This document shows positions 1-15,010 of a stretch of 64,000 nucleotides of DNA, piece by piece. Numbering within the stretch: position 1 is the first letter of the stretch; every line of letters begins with the position of its first letter. The notes beneath the pieces are model-generated. The model was not told where the DNA came from. It was given only the letters and a program-made list of their open reading frames with translations, and did no database searches. Source of the DNA: Ianthella basta (Eukaryota; Porifera; Demospongiae; Verongiida; Ianthellidae); contig OZ025868.1 of the NCBI GenBank assembly GCA_964019415.1, positions 14,111,491 through 14,175,490 on the forward strand. Reading direction: 5' to 3'. The translations under genes were made by a program, and so were the position numbers.

Positions 1-1239
<1,239 letters not shown>

Positions 1240-1252
1240 TGTGTATATGTGT

Positions 1253-1320
<68 letters not shown>
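1240..1320. repeat. (TG)n microsatellite
   Basis: TG repeat of roughly 80 bp with a few interruptions at its left end. It separates two partial copies of module D. Confidence 0.93.
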
Positions 1321-1322
<2 letters not shown>

Positions 1323-1800
1323 TTGTGTACATTTTCAATGTTTGTATATATCATAGAGGGACTGGTAAAGGTTGTGTAAACAGTTTTCCTTACTTGTCAT
1401 TTGTGATATGACCAGCGCACAGATCAGGATACACTCTAGCACTTTGGATAGATTTGGTGACAGACAGGCTAAGTCACGTAGTGTAAACATGTACAGTCAT
1501 GCCCAGTCTCTTTCGGACCGAACTGGTAATGCCTGGAAAGTGCACACAGCCAGCTTGTCATGCTCTACTGTTTACATGCCTCTATATGTCCAGGGCATTT
1601 CCTTGCATGCTGATTGGCTTTCCTATTGATGAGAGCTTAATTGACACAATATGTCTACCATTTTGGCTATGGCATTACACACAGTACTAGTATGTAATAC
1701 CCAAACACCCATGTGAAATGCCAACAGCTGCAAGTTACATCATGACTATCTTTGTTCAGTGTCTTGAGCAAATTGAGATCATACATTTAATTAACTTGCT
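1321..1800 (+). repeat. 3'-flank module D, second partial copy
   Basis: Repeats much of 200-900: the gggactggtaaagg segment, the acacagatcagga segment and the ttgacacaa stretch. It is a local direct duplication with a TG tract at its left end. No coding potential that I trust. Confidence 0.6.
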
Positions 1801-2098
1801 TTTAATCTGTCACTAATTTGTTATAATGATAGGCAATGAAGTAGTGTAAGTTGTGTAAGTCAAGCTTTGATGGGTTCGGGTGAGTCCAACGCTACCAATC
1901 ATATATTAGCATGAAGGTCTGGTAAAGCTTCATCAGTTTATTGGAAGCTTTTATAGCGCAGCTGATGGCTAAGTAGTTGTTGTCGGTTTTTGAGTTGTGA
2001 GTACGGTGTGTGCTTGCCAAACGATTGTGGTTGGCAACGATTCCAGTGTTGGAATGCAGGTTAACAGGCACCTGCACCATGGCTAGCCATAGCTGCAC

Positions 2099-2227
2099 AG
2101 GTTGAAGAAAGGGTCCGTATAAGAATGGCAGTAATGGGTTGCAATATCATTCCTGCTGAAAGAGATGAAGTCAAAGCGATCGGATTATTTACATGAGCGT
2201 AGCTGGGGCCTGAGAGGCTACATGCAG
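2099..2227 (+). promoter_or_regulatory. Receptor copy 1: 5' leader exon and proximal promoter
   Basis: Homologous to the block ahead of every other copy (gatgaagtcaaagcgatcgg, then the gcctgagaggctac stretch). It ends at a donor, cag|gtatgt, at 2227/2228, and the ATG exon follows after about 93 bp of intron, so this is a non-coding 5' exon. The transcription start is not visible. The more distal promoter block seen at other copies (CACGTG, AAAATGGCG) is absent here. Confidence 0.6.
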
Positions 2228-2320
2228 GTATGTACGTATCCAGCTACTGAGAAATTGTGCTTTTGGTCAATGGCTAAGACAGCAGATTTGTCCTATAATG
2301 TGTATCACTTCTACATACAG

Positions 2321-4417
2321 ATGATGTTGCTCCTTGTTCACACTACACTTGTAGTGTATGTAGCCTGTACCCAAGTGGTGGCTGTGGACTCAGGTTAGTA
2401 GTTAGCACGGGCTCTCTTTATATACTAGCTAGCTAGTTAACGTCTAAGCCTACAAAAGCATCAGGATTTGTACTTGATACTTTATAACACTTGTAACTAA
2501 GTGTCTCTTTGTGTATTGAAACACTTTAGCTACTATTTCTTGGTAATATGAACTTTACAGTATGTTTGTCCATACTCAGTAACTCTAGCTCTATCAGGAG
2601 ATGCTGTACCAACAGATGCACCTGGTGAATACGTCGTACCAGAGAGGGGCAATGTTACATTCACTTGTAACAGTAGCTCTGTAGCTCCAACATGGAAAGT
2701 AGACTTGAAAACATTGGGTAGCACTGCAGACTTCAGTAACACCAAGTCACTACTGTCGGAGCTACAAAATGTGAGCTCATCAGATACTGGCTCATTTCCC
2801 AATCCAACAAGCTTCACTGTTCACAACATTCCAACAGAGAGCAATGGATCATATGTGGAATGTTCTGCCCAAGGCCGTGCCAATTCCATTGCAAGAATCT
2901 TTGTAGAAGGTGAGAACTTGTACCTAAAATTGTGTGATTGCAAATGGCTGTTTTGTGACTAATATTTTCTAAATAATTTTGCTGCCATGGCAATGCCAGA
3001 GACATTGCCGTATAATTCAGAATGTATCTGTGCAAATGTGAGAAGCTGCTAGTACATAACACAAGACCTGTACGTGTCTTCAGCTCATGAAATTCAGGAG
3101 AATGTGAATGAATTATATTATATAATTATAGTGGAATCCATGGATGCAGCTGCAGGATACATGTTGTAATTTAATTTTACTTAATTGCATGATAGTGTTA
3201 TCATAGTATGTTCTGGGTAATATTGCATTGGATACAGCTGGGGTAATCCCTTCACAAAGGCTGCACACATCAATTGCAGTTATTGTATACTAGTGCTTGA
3301 TGCTATTTTCTCATTTCTGTAGGCTCCCCAAATTGTCCCAGTATTCAGACTAGTTTTACTAAGGTGGATTCGTTGGCTGTTTCAATACATGAATTGCACA
3401 AGACATGGTTAACTGTGTGTTACAATGTTGAGGTTACTTCAACTAACATGACAATAGTCACGATGCACAATTCAACTATAACAAGTGATGGATTTCTTGA
3501 AGTAAAGTCACTTCAACCTGACACAGTCTACAACATCTCAGTCACTCCATGCAATATGGCAGGATGCAACAAGTCATGTGATTTGTATTCAGTGCAAAAA
3601 GCTGCAGTACCTACAGAAGGTGGTGAGTATGGCATGCACAGAGTTGTGATGGTAACCCTACATAGCATGATAATATAATATAGTGCATACCTACCCAAAA
3701 CAATGAGAACACCTCAGTTATATATCCTTCACCTGCATGCATGTATCTGTTATTGTTAGTGCTAGATCCTGGAGGTGTTGCTGTTGGGGATCCATTTGTT
3801 ACTATTGGACTACCCATTATTGCTGTGGCAGTACTAGCAATACTCACTGTGCTAGTATCAATACTATTGACATATTTCTACAGAAGGTTAGTTTTCATTC
3901 TAATTATTGCAGTTGAACACATGTTGGGCTTGAGGTACTTTCATATACTCACCCTCCTATTCACAAGTAATGGTGTATACCTCTTCTCATTCACTTTCAG
4001 GAGAAGATTGAGAGGGAAACAGAAGAAGGTGAGTAGCCTGGTTACATGTTTATGTAACCAGGCCGTTGCCATAACCGTTTACCCTGGTTAGGTAATCTGT
4101 GATACAGCACAGACCATACTGTAGTGCCTTGTGGAAATACATACATAATGTATAGTTCCCAAGACAGTGCATGTGGTGATTATATCATCTTCCATAAGTG
4201 ACTTTGATTAATTGGTAATTGAGGAGTAATGTCATGGGCAATGAAGCAAAGTTACTTTCAAACATTGGTTTACACACAGGGTGGAACAGAGCAAGGAGGT
4301 ATTGAAGACAAGAGTAGGAATACTACAGAATATGCTCAAATTGTTACTAACACAACTTCAGCCAAAGGGAACTCATTGCAAGGGCCAACTAAGACAGCTC
4401 ACACCAGTGCACCTTGA
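2321..4417 (+). CDS. Receptor copy 1: Ig-FN3 type I membrane protein with ITSM-type tail
   Basis: Six coding exons with consensus sites: 2321-2393 (signal peptide, MMLLLVHTT start), 2580-2909 (Ig), 3323-3622 (FN3-like), 3760-3886 (transmembrane), 4001-4028 (basic RRLRGKQKK), 4280-4417 (tail, TGA stop). Together they give 331 residues with no internal stop. The Ig exon shows FTC, a Trp about 10 residues later, and YVEC; the FN3-like exon has LQPDTVYNISVTP and four extra Cys. There are several N-glycosylation sequons. The tail holds TEYAQI, which fits TxYxx(V/I) (ITSM). Compared with copy 6, the tail stops early, before the MEYSTV and proline-rich part. Predicted role: cell-surface receptor signalling through a phosphotyrosine; the ligand is unknown. 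Exon borders are inferred from splice signals and from agreement among ten copies. Confidence 0.85.
4038..4063. repeat. 11-bp perfect inverted repeat
   Basis: cctggttacat and its exact reverse complement are separated by gttt, just 3' of the juxtamembrane exon of copy 1. It would form a small hairpin in the intron RNA. Absent at this position from the other copies. Confidence 0.7.
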
Positions 4418-6030
4418 GCTAGCCCAATGGAATACTCAAAAGTGCAGCTGCAGTATGAAGCATACAAATAGCGTAGATTTGCCCAACAGTGTAAATGTGT
4501 GATCAACTCATTAGGCTGCTTCTAACAGCATATCATTATTCTACATTGCATATTGTGCTATGAGTGTGTGTTACACTAGCACCTGATCATTTTGTGTTCC
4601 TGTACTTGCAATTTTCAGTATAATTTACACAACCCGGTACTCTTTGGTGAAGGCTCTTTAACTTACAATGTGTACTGCATCAAGCTTCACTATACAGGGC
4701 ACATTTATCCACTTGTACATTACACTCACTCTAAAGGTCATTCACTAGTGCATGACACTCTATTCACCAATACAGCGGCAACATCTCTATAGCTAAAGGT
4801 GGTGTACGCTTGTGGTACAAAGTGTTATAAGGAAATTTGCTCATGTGCACAACCTGTTGACATACATTGTACAACAATTGTGCATGCTTTACTACCCGAC
4901 AGTGACAAACTTACACAATTAATGTTTTGCAAATTAATGCACTATACGTATTTGTCACTGGTTGGGTGTTGAATGATCTCTCTATCTGCCATACTCCATG
5001 TATCTTATTGGTCGTTTTCTATCCAAGCTACAGACCATGCACAGTACTTATATCATGACCATACACAAGTCTACACACTTATAGTCATCCCTGTGTTACA
5101 GCATAATATTATAGCTATTCTTTGTACTAACATTGTAAACAGGAAACAAGTACAAGATGTACAGGTTATTGTAGCTACAAATGACCCAAACATGGGACAG
5201 CTGCTAAATACAACTTTACCTGATACAGATACAAGCACCTCCTGGCAACAGCTAGGAACATCAAACTATGATAGAAGTATGCCTACTTTATTGAATGGTT
5301 TACATGCAAATCTGTACAATTATGCATCTTTGTCTAAAACTACTTGAGTACAGTTTTGTAAAATATACTTGACCCAAGGTGTTCTGCATTCTAGCTGCCA
5401 TCTTATCTGTCAATGCGGCATTTTCTGTCATAGTGTTGCAACATGCACAGGTGCCAGTAGTAAAATTTACTGTTACATTCATTGTATCATAGAGGGACTG
5501 ATAAAAGTTGGTCATGTGTACAGTTTTTCTTACTTGTCATTTGTGGTATGACAGCACACACAGATCAGGATACACTCTAGCCCTTTGGATAGATTTTGTG
5601 ACAGACAGGTTAAGTCACGTAGTGTAAACATGTACAGTCATGCCCAGGCTCTTTTGGACCGAACCGGTAATGACTGGTATGTGAGTTAACACAGTGAGAA
5701 TTGTGAATGCTGGATTGCATTACCGTAACTGACATGTCCAATGGATCGAAGCCTTGGGATGTCTACTGCCTATTTCTGATGTGAGAAACAAAGTTAATAC
5801 TGTGATGAAATTCCATAATTATCCGAATGGGTACTCCATTCTGAATACCCATTCATCTATACACGCAAATTCAGTGGTAGCAATATATCACCAAGCTCGC
5901 GACAAAGTTGAATTGAATGGGACACTGAGGCTGCAAAAACAGGATCTTGACAACAGCAGGCAGGCGTGCAGGTTACATTGTAATTAACTATCTTCATTCA
6001 GAGTCTTGAGCAAATTGAGACCATGCATTT
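4418..6030 (+). repeat. 3'-flank module D downstream of copy 1
   Basis: Full-length version of the repeated 3' block. It contains, in order, the copy 1 3' UTR region, a catgacactctattca stretch, a ctctctatctgccat stretch, the KQVQDVQ exon-like segment (5143-5347) and the gggactg..acagatcagga segment. The same order is seen after copies 6 and 8. No independent gene is recognisable. Confidence 0.6.
5143..5347 (+). other. Candidate alternative tail exon or relic (KQVQDVQVIVATNDPN)
   Basis: After an acceptor (aacag) at 5142 an open frame of 68 codons runs to TGA. It reads K-Q-V-Q-D-V-Q-V-I-V-A-T-N-D-P-N, later SWQQLGTSNYD. Its entry phase (2) would fit the exit phase of the receptor transmembrane exon, so it could be an alternative cytoplasmic end. 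Homologous segments near 900, 37371, 38337, 50090 and 56750 carry stops or deletions, which argues for a relic. I recognise no domain. Confidence 0.3.
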
Positions 6031-7075
6031 AATTAGCTTCCTTTTTAATCTGTCATTAATTAGTATTAGTAATAGTATTTTGTCACTTTCATTACTGTTT
6101 ACTCTGTTTAATCATGTTGTACCACAGTCTCTCTCTGTACGTGTTTGTTTGTTGATTGTTTAATGCACAATTATGATAAATTCTCCCAATAATTTCCTAA
6201 GGTGCTCATTAGTATGGTAACTATTGGCACTAGCAGAGCATGTAAGATGATTCCTTCTATGAAATGCAGAGTTGAGTGGGAGGGGGGAGGGGAAGAGGTG
6301 ATTGCGGCAGTGTGCTACGTATGCCTTTCATGCATTGTTTTACCCATACAGTGGATGTACATGTGTACGTATACTGTGTACTTTAATGCAGTTGTGCCAT
6401 CATGAATGGAAAGGTACCCCTGATGGGTGCGTGGGTGTGTTGTGTAGTCACATTTCTGTGGGCATTGGGCTTTCACATTTTGTGCATTTCCATGTATTGC
6501 ATTTTACTCTTGTCTGTCACTAATTGCATGGGCAATTTCTTGCCATTCATGATTTGGTGGAAATCAATGTTGGCTACCCATTGGTGTCAGCATAGTTCAT
6601 AGATTGGGGTGGGAGGATCTGTGGGCATGTCTACACATGTCAGGTGACTGGTTCATGTGAGAAACATTGCATCAATCATGATCATGTGATAGTTTGTGTG
6701 TGTACTGCATGTGTTCACTGCAATGTCCCGTGACACTGTGTGTGGGTGATGGGGGCAAGTTTATAATTATACAGTTCTCTTCCCATTTGAAGTGCTTCAA
6801 GGAAGCTTCATTGACATAGGATGCACCACATCAAAAGTGCACCCTGGCACCAACATGAATGTTGGTTGTATGCCAGTGCTAGAATAGCAGATTTTGCGAC
6901 TCTTGCTCATGTGCATATTTGTGTATATAATTATATATTCTTATAATGGCTGGATGGACGAGAAGTCGTGGTATGGGTTGCATGTGAGACTATAACGGAT
7001 TGTGGGGCTGGCTTTTTATTTTAATCATTATTATTATGAAAGCCACTTCTGTCAATTTGCATATATGATGCAGAC
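6031..7075. other. Single-copy intergenic stretch
   Basis: No homologue elsewhere in the window that I could see and no convincing coding region. Overlapping short frames around 6300-6600 are hydrophobic but lack any splice or family support. It includes a purine-rich patch near 6277-6298. Confidence 0.4.
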
Positions 7076-7800
7076 TTTCAGTGTGGCTGTAGTCAGTCAC
7101 CAAGTACCCTCTTAGTTACATTGCATTGACACAAGATCAACATGCAACTGTTGCCTGTAGGAGGAGTTAACGTTGAGGAGACATGACCAGCAATGACGTA
7201 ATAGAGGCAATATTGCTTTTAATTATCTGCCACCCAGTAAAATTGGAATAAATGGCAGCAACTGGAGGGCGATTATTATGGCTATGGAGTCAGTGTATTA
7301 ATTTAACAGCTTTGAGAGATCAAAAGGTAGTGCATGGTCAGTGTGCATGCAAATCTGAGCATTAAATGTGCAGCTTGTCTACACCTGCGTGTTCCTTTGC
7401 TACATGACCGACCATTGCTCACACATTGTCTAATATGCATTTGGTGCAGTGTTAGTATGGTAGTCAGCACTTGGCACAAAGCCATCATCAGTGGTCTATT
7501 TGTTATCTAGTGGAATAATTACCAACAATAGCTATAATAGCTAGCCTAACCCTAACTCTAGCATTTTGCGACTACAAATTGTATTTGTTTTTGCATTACT
7601 CACTAAATCAGCTAAAATTAGTACCTTTACCGTACTTTGGCGAGAGGGAGGCTTCATGACAGGGGGCTGCAAAAAAGACGGGACGAGATTAAGCAGAATA
7701 ATGAGATGGTCTGAGAGGAAGTGAAAGTGAGTGGGTGCATAGACCTGCAGGACTCTCTTACTGCATTGCTCTAGCTTTATCAGGCCCAAAGGTGCTAGCT
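7076..7800 (+). repeat. Upstream block U ahead of copy 2
   Basis: Non-coding block that also occurs at about 21715-22230, 26150-26780 and 45860-46390. Shared landmarks are gcaaactttcagtgtggct, then a cacaagatcaac stretch, then a gtagtcagcacttggcacaaag stretch and a final gactctcttactgcattgct region. It is part of the amplified unit and may carry distal regulatory sequence. No gene seen. Confidence 0.6.
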
Positions 7801-8470
7801 AATATATAAATTTAAAGCTATTCATATATAATATATACAGTGCTAGTTATAATATACACCATTATTCTAATGTAAATGAATAATATAATATCTTTTTATA
7901 ATAAACGTAACTCACGTTTTTGCTGTTCGGGATAAGTTTCTTCAATTCCGGACAGATTCGAACGTCACGAAACTTGGTAGCATTACAACGAGGTATACTG
8001 TGAGTAATCTCGCTGAGCCGAAAATTGATTTAAGGTCATTCCCTCCGAGTTCTTGCCACTTTTACAGTCACCGCCATATCTAAGAGATAGGGAAATGATC
8101 GGGTTTCGTTTTCCAGAAACTCCTCCTTCAATTTTCCACCAATCTTCGCCAAACTTGGAAGAGTATATCACGGCAATACGGGGTGTGACCTAAGGTGGTT
8201 AGCGCCTTTGCCACTGGACTCCTTTAGATGAAATGGATGAACATAAGCAAATTCTGTACGCATGGAGTTTTATGTTACGTGTCTACAGAATGCTCCCAAT
8301 TATAATTATGGACGGTTCTGATTGGTTAAACGCTCAACTTTCAAAGGATATGCTGGGAACCCACCCGAAGGGCGGGCATTCAGCTAGTATAAATAATGTC
8401 CTGGGAATTTGGAGGCCCTTACGGGCATGCACTAGGTGTGCCTAGAAGGTATGGGCAATTTGAATACTTT
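7801..8470. other. AT-rich spacer followed by an unclassified dispersed sequence
   Basis: 7800-7915 is AT-rich. From about 7915 to 8200 the composition changes and two degenerate halves recur (cgaaacttggtagca and ccaaacttggaagag), suggesting an old unclassified repeat. Around 8340-8440 there is a GC-richer segment containing a gaagggcgggcat stretch. No gene seen. Confidence 0.35.
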
Positions 8471-9630
8471 TAAATTCAGTACATTTTTAATTAGGCCTTT
8501 GTTCTTCTACAAGCAGCCCGCAAAGTGCAAATATATAATTATTGGCACTTATTTGCAGGCATAACCTATGCAGAAGAGCATTAGCCACACATATACACCT
8601 GGGTATCTTGTATATTAATGCAACTGGGCTCGCTGTGGCATGAAACTTGGTGGCCACCTCATTAGCAGGGTTACTTAATTAGATTCAAAATGGCTGCAAG
8701 AAGTGGGGTGTATTGTATAGCCCACTAACCAGGCCGCACTAAGTCACGACACTTAGTGGACATAATCGGATGATACATTTGCTCATGTCATTAGCAGGAT
8801 TGCTTAATTAGTTGCAAAATGGCAGAGATGATTGGAACAATCACATATTGGCACCAATTTGCAGGCATTTTTATCTATATATGTAGGAGCAGAGCATCAC
8901 CCACATGTACACCTGCTCACAACTATCCAAACACAACATCCAGCTACTTTAGCACCACACAGCTATATACAACCGCCACCACTACCGCCACATTATAAGC
9001 TACAATGTATGCATTCAGTATATGCACCAGAGCTCTAGGAAACTGACCATCATCATCACCACGTACCACACAGTGCAAGTTGCAATAAGCACATGTACAC
9101 CAGTATATGTGCTAGAGCTGCAAGAAAACAAACCACCACATCAACCGCTGCTACCCCATACTACCACCACCACCACACAGTGCAAGTTACCATAATTATT
9201 ACAGCCACAACATGCATTCCTAGATGAAAATAGACTACCACCACCACAGCCACCACACAGTGCAAGTTACAATGCAAGTATTCACTATATGTGCCATTGC
9301 TCTAGAAAAATGACCACCATCATCACCACCACACAGTGCAAGTTACAATATCGCAGCCACCACAACATGTGCCAGTAGAGTATATATCTGCGCCAGTTGG
9401 TCTTAGAAAAGGACCACCAGTGCAAGTTACAGTGGGCCCATGGCAGCATATGCACCAATTGCATCACCACATGTGCCGGAAAGTAAATGCGCTCAATGGT
9501 TGAAGGAAATACCACCATGCAAGTTACAGCCAGTCAGTACCTGCACCGCTGCCATTGTAGTGCACGCTGTAGCAAGTAAACGTAAGCTTGCCTAAGGGCA
9601 TGCCATTGAATTTCTTCCCATGCACTCTCA
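8471..9630. repeat. Tandem duplication unit A with CACC-rich minisatellite
   Basis: The first half contains ttaattagtt(g/c)gcaaaatggc landmarks. The second half (about 9040-9530) holds roughly six repeats, 75-110 bp apart, of cagtgcaagttaca preceded by (ACC)n-rich sequence. The unit ends with ggcatgccattgaatttctt, as does unit B. Non-coding. Confidence 0.7.
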
Positions 9631-10420
9631 ATTGGCAGATTTTTTAATTAGACCTTTGCTCATTTACAAGCAGCCTGCAAATTGCTAATATAAATGTGCA
9701 TAGCATAACATTTAATGTATGGTATATTTATATTGATGCATAAGAGTACTTGGTATATTAATGCAACTGGGCTTGCTGGCACATGAGAATTAGTGTACAT
9801 GTCCAAGTGGCCCATCTACCTAAGTATTAGCGGGATTACTTAATTAGTCGCAAAATGGCCGAGAACAGTGAAGTGGATTGTATATCCCACAAAATGGGCC
9901 CGCTAAGTTATGATACTCAGTGGACATAGTTAGAACATTCATTTGCTCATGTCATTAAATAGCAGGATTGCTTAATTGTCTAGTCTGTTTTTTAGTGCCA
10001 GAGCTCTAGAAAAACGACTGGCACCACCACCACCACCACACAGTGCAGTCAAAAAAATCTCAGTGCAAGTTACAATGCATGCATTCATTCAGTATATGTG
10101 CCATTGCCGTAGAAAAAACACCACCACCACCACCACTACACAGTGCAAGTTACAATATCGCAGCCACCACCACCTGTGCCAGTATAGAGTATCTGCACCA
10201 GTTAATCATAGAAAAAAGAATACCAGTGCAAGTTACATGTACAGTAGCCACCACCACATGTGCCAGCAGAGTATCTGCGCTAGCTGGTCATGGAAAAAGA
10301 CCACCAGCGCAAGTTACTGCCGGTTAGAACCTGCACCGCCGCCATTGGAGTGCACGCTGCAGCAAGCAAATGTAACTGGCCTAAGGGCATGCCATTGAAT
10401 TTCTTCCCATGCACCTCAAT
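9631..10420. repeat. Tandem duplication unit B with CACC-rich minisatellite
   Basis: Diverged copy of the preceding unit, in the same order: ttaattagacctttgct, gtatattaatgcaactgggc, a ttaattagtcgcaaaatggc stretch, then about four cagtgcaagttac repeats (10020-10330) and the same ggcatgccattgaatttctt end. The Pro/His/Thr-rich frame across it (9976-10398) is a by-product of CACC repeats. Confidence 0.7.
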
Positions 10421-10430
10421 TCAATGGCAT

Positions 10431-10883
10431 CTAGCGCTTTATATCACGTGACCATGCACTGATAGGCACAGGGGTGGTTACTACAAGCTAGTCTAGAATG
10501 CTGCTTGATGTTTCTTTACTCTGCAGTAATATTGTAAGATAATAATCTATAAGTTGCATCAGTAATCCGTGTAGATGTATACGTACCATAAGTAGCCCTT
10601 GAATAGCACTATTTATACTCTTGTGCCCTATTCACCACTTGCATGGCGCACCATGCACGTGCATGTACGCTATCCTGTGAATGGTAATAACCCTGGGCTG
10701 TTGCAGCGAACGTGCCATCGTGTACGCTTATCTACGCAACCCAAAATGGCGATGGACCACTAGCGTGTGAACGCATTGTGCCAGGAAGAACTCCTGCTCT
10801 TGTTCAGCCACTGCCCTAGACTATAGCTTGTAGTAACCACCCCTGTGCCTATCAGTGCATGGCCACGTGATATAAAGCGCTAG
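10431..10883. repeat. Inverted duplication (about 66-bp arms) around the copy 2 promoter
   Basis: Arms at 10431-10496 and 10816-10883 are near-perfect reverse complements (ctagcgctttatatcacgtg against cacgtgatataaagcgctag). The right arm is the ordinary promoter block seen at all copies, so the left arm is an extra inverted piece. It places CACGTG motifs on both sides of the promoter. Confidence 0.85.
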
Positions 10884-11073
10884 CAATTTCTTGCCGTAAC
10901 TTGCATGCAGTCGAGGACGCTGTTACGCATGGCAAGCTAGCTGCGCATGCAGGTTCAACGGATATCCGAATACAAATGGCAATAATGGATCGCAATATAT
11001 CAGCTCCTTCCGGAGGAGACGAAGACAAAGCGATCATTTCTTTACTACATCGCTTGGGCCTGAGAGGCTACAG
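10497..11073 (+). promoter_or_regulatory. Receptor copy 2 promoter and 5' leader exon
   Basis: Conserved block shared by copies 2 and 4-10: atcagtaatccgtgtagat, gcgcaccatgcacg, CCAAAATGGCGATGG (10741-10755; its AAAATGGCG matches the YY1 core) and CACGTG (10864-10869). A leader exon follows and ends at ctacag|gtacgt, 11073. Factor names are by motif match only. Confidence 0.6.
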
Positions 11074-11163
11074 GTACGTGACTAGCTACTGCGAAATTCT
11101 GTTCTCGGTCAACGGCTGAGACAGCGAATTTGACCAAATTGAATAATGTGTACACTTCTACAG

Positions 11164-14719
<3,556 letters not shown>

Positions 14720-14880
14720 ACGAGAACAATGGAGTCGGACTATTATATTTAGAGATATTTTCATCAACTCTGAAGGGAATGTTTGATTAACATTATGTGC
14801 ATTCTTTCCCAGGGTACATTCATCCTGGAAACGATCATGCATTTCTGGTGTAAGCGCCTGGAGGCGGAGTGGGTCTAGCT

Positions 14881-15010
14881 CGCTAGACTAATAGCTAAAT
14901 ATATAGCTACACAGGTTGGAGAAACGGGGCCCGAATACAAATGACTGTAACTCGCATATAGCAGTTTCTTCCGGAGGAGATGAAGACAAAGCAATCAGTC
15001 TCGTACCCAA
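14881..15010 (+). other. Upstream half of the copy 3 5' leader block, separated from its gene
   Basis: Matches the leader block of other copies (cagtttcttccggaggagat, then gaagacaaagcaatcag). In the other copies this runs directly into the gcctgagaggctacag donor. Here that part is found only at 17936-17961, so the block is split by about 2.9 kb. Confidence 0.6.

Noticed and set aside
6302-6602. Overlapping hydrophobic frames that could be a small membrane protein
   Set aside because: No homology to the receptor family, no conserved copy and no splice logic; hydrophobicity follows from T-rich composition.
9040-9530. Evenly spaced short repeats considered as a CRISPR array
   Set aside because: Spacing is irregular, the spacers are themselves CACC-rich repeats, and the window is clearly eukaryotic.
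9976-10398. 140-codon His/Pro/Thr-rich frame
   Set aside because: Produced by (ACC)n and the cagtgcaagttac minisatellite; both reading frames there are open for the same reason.
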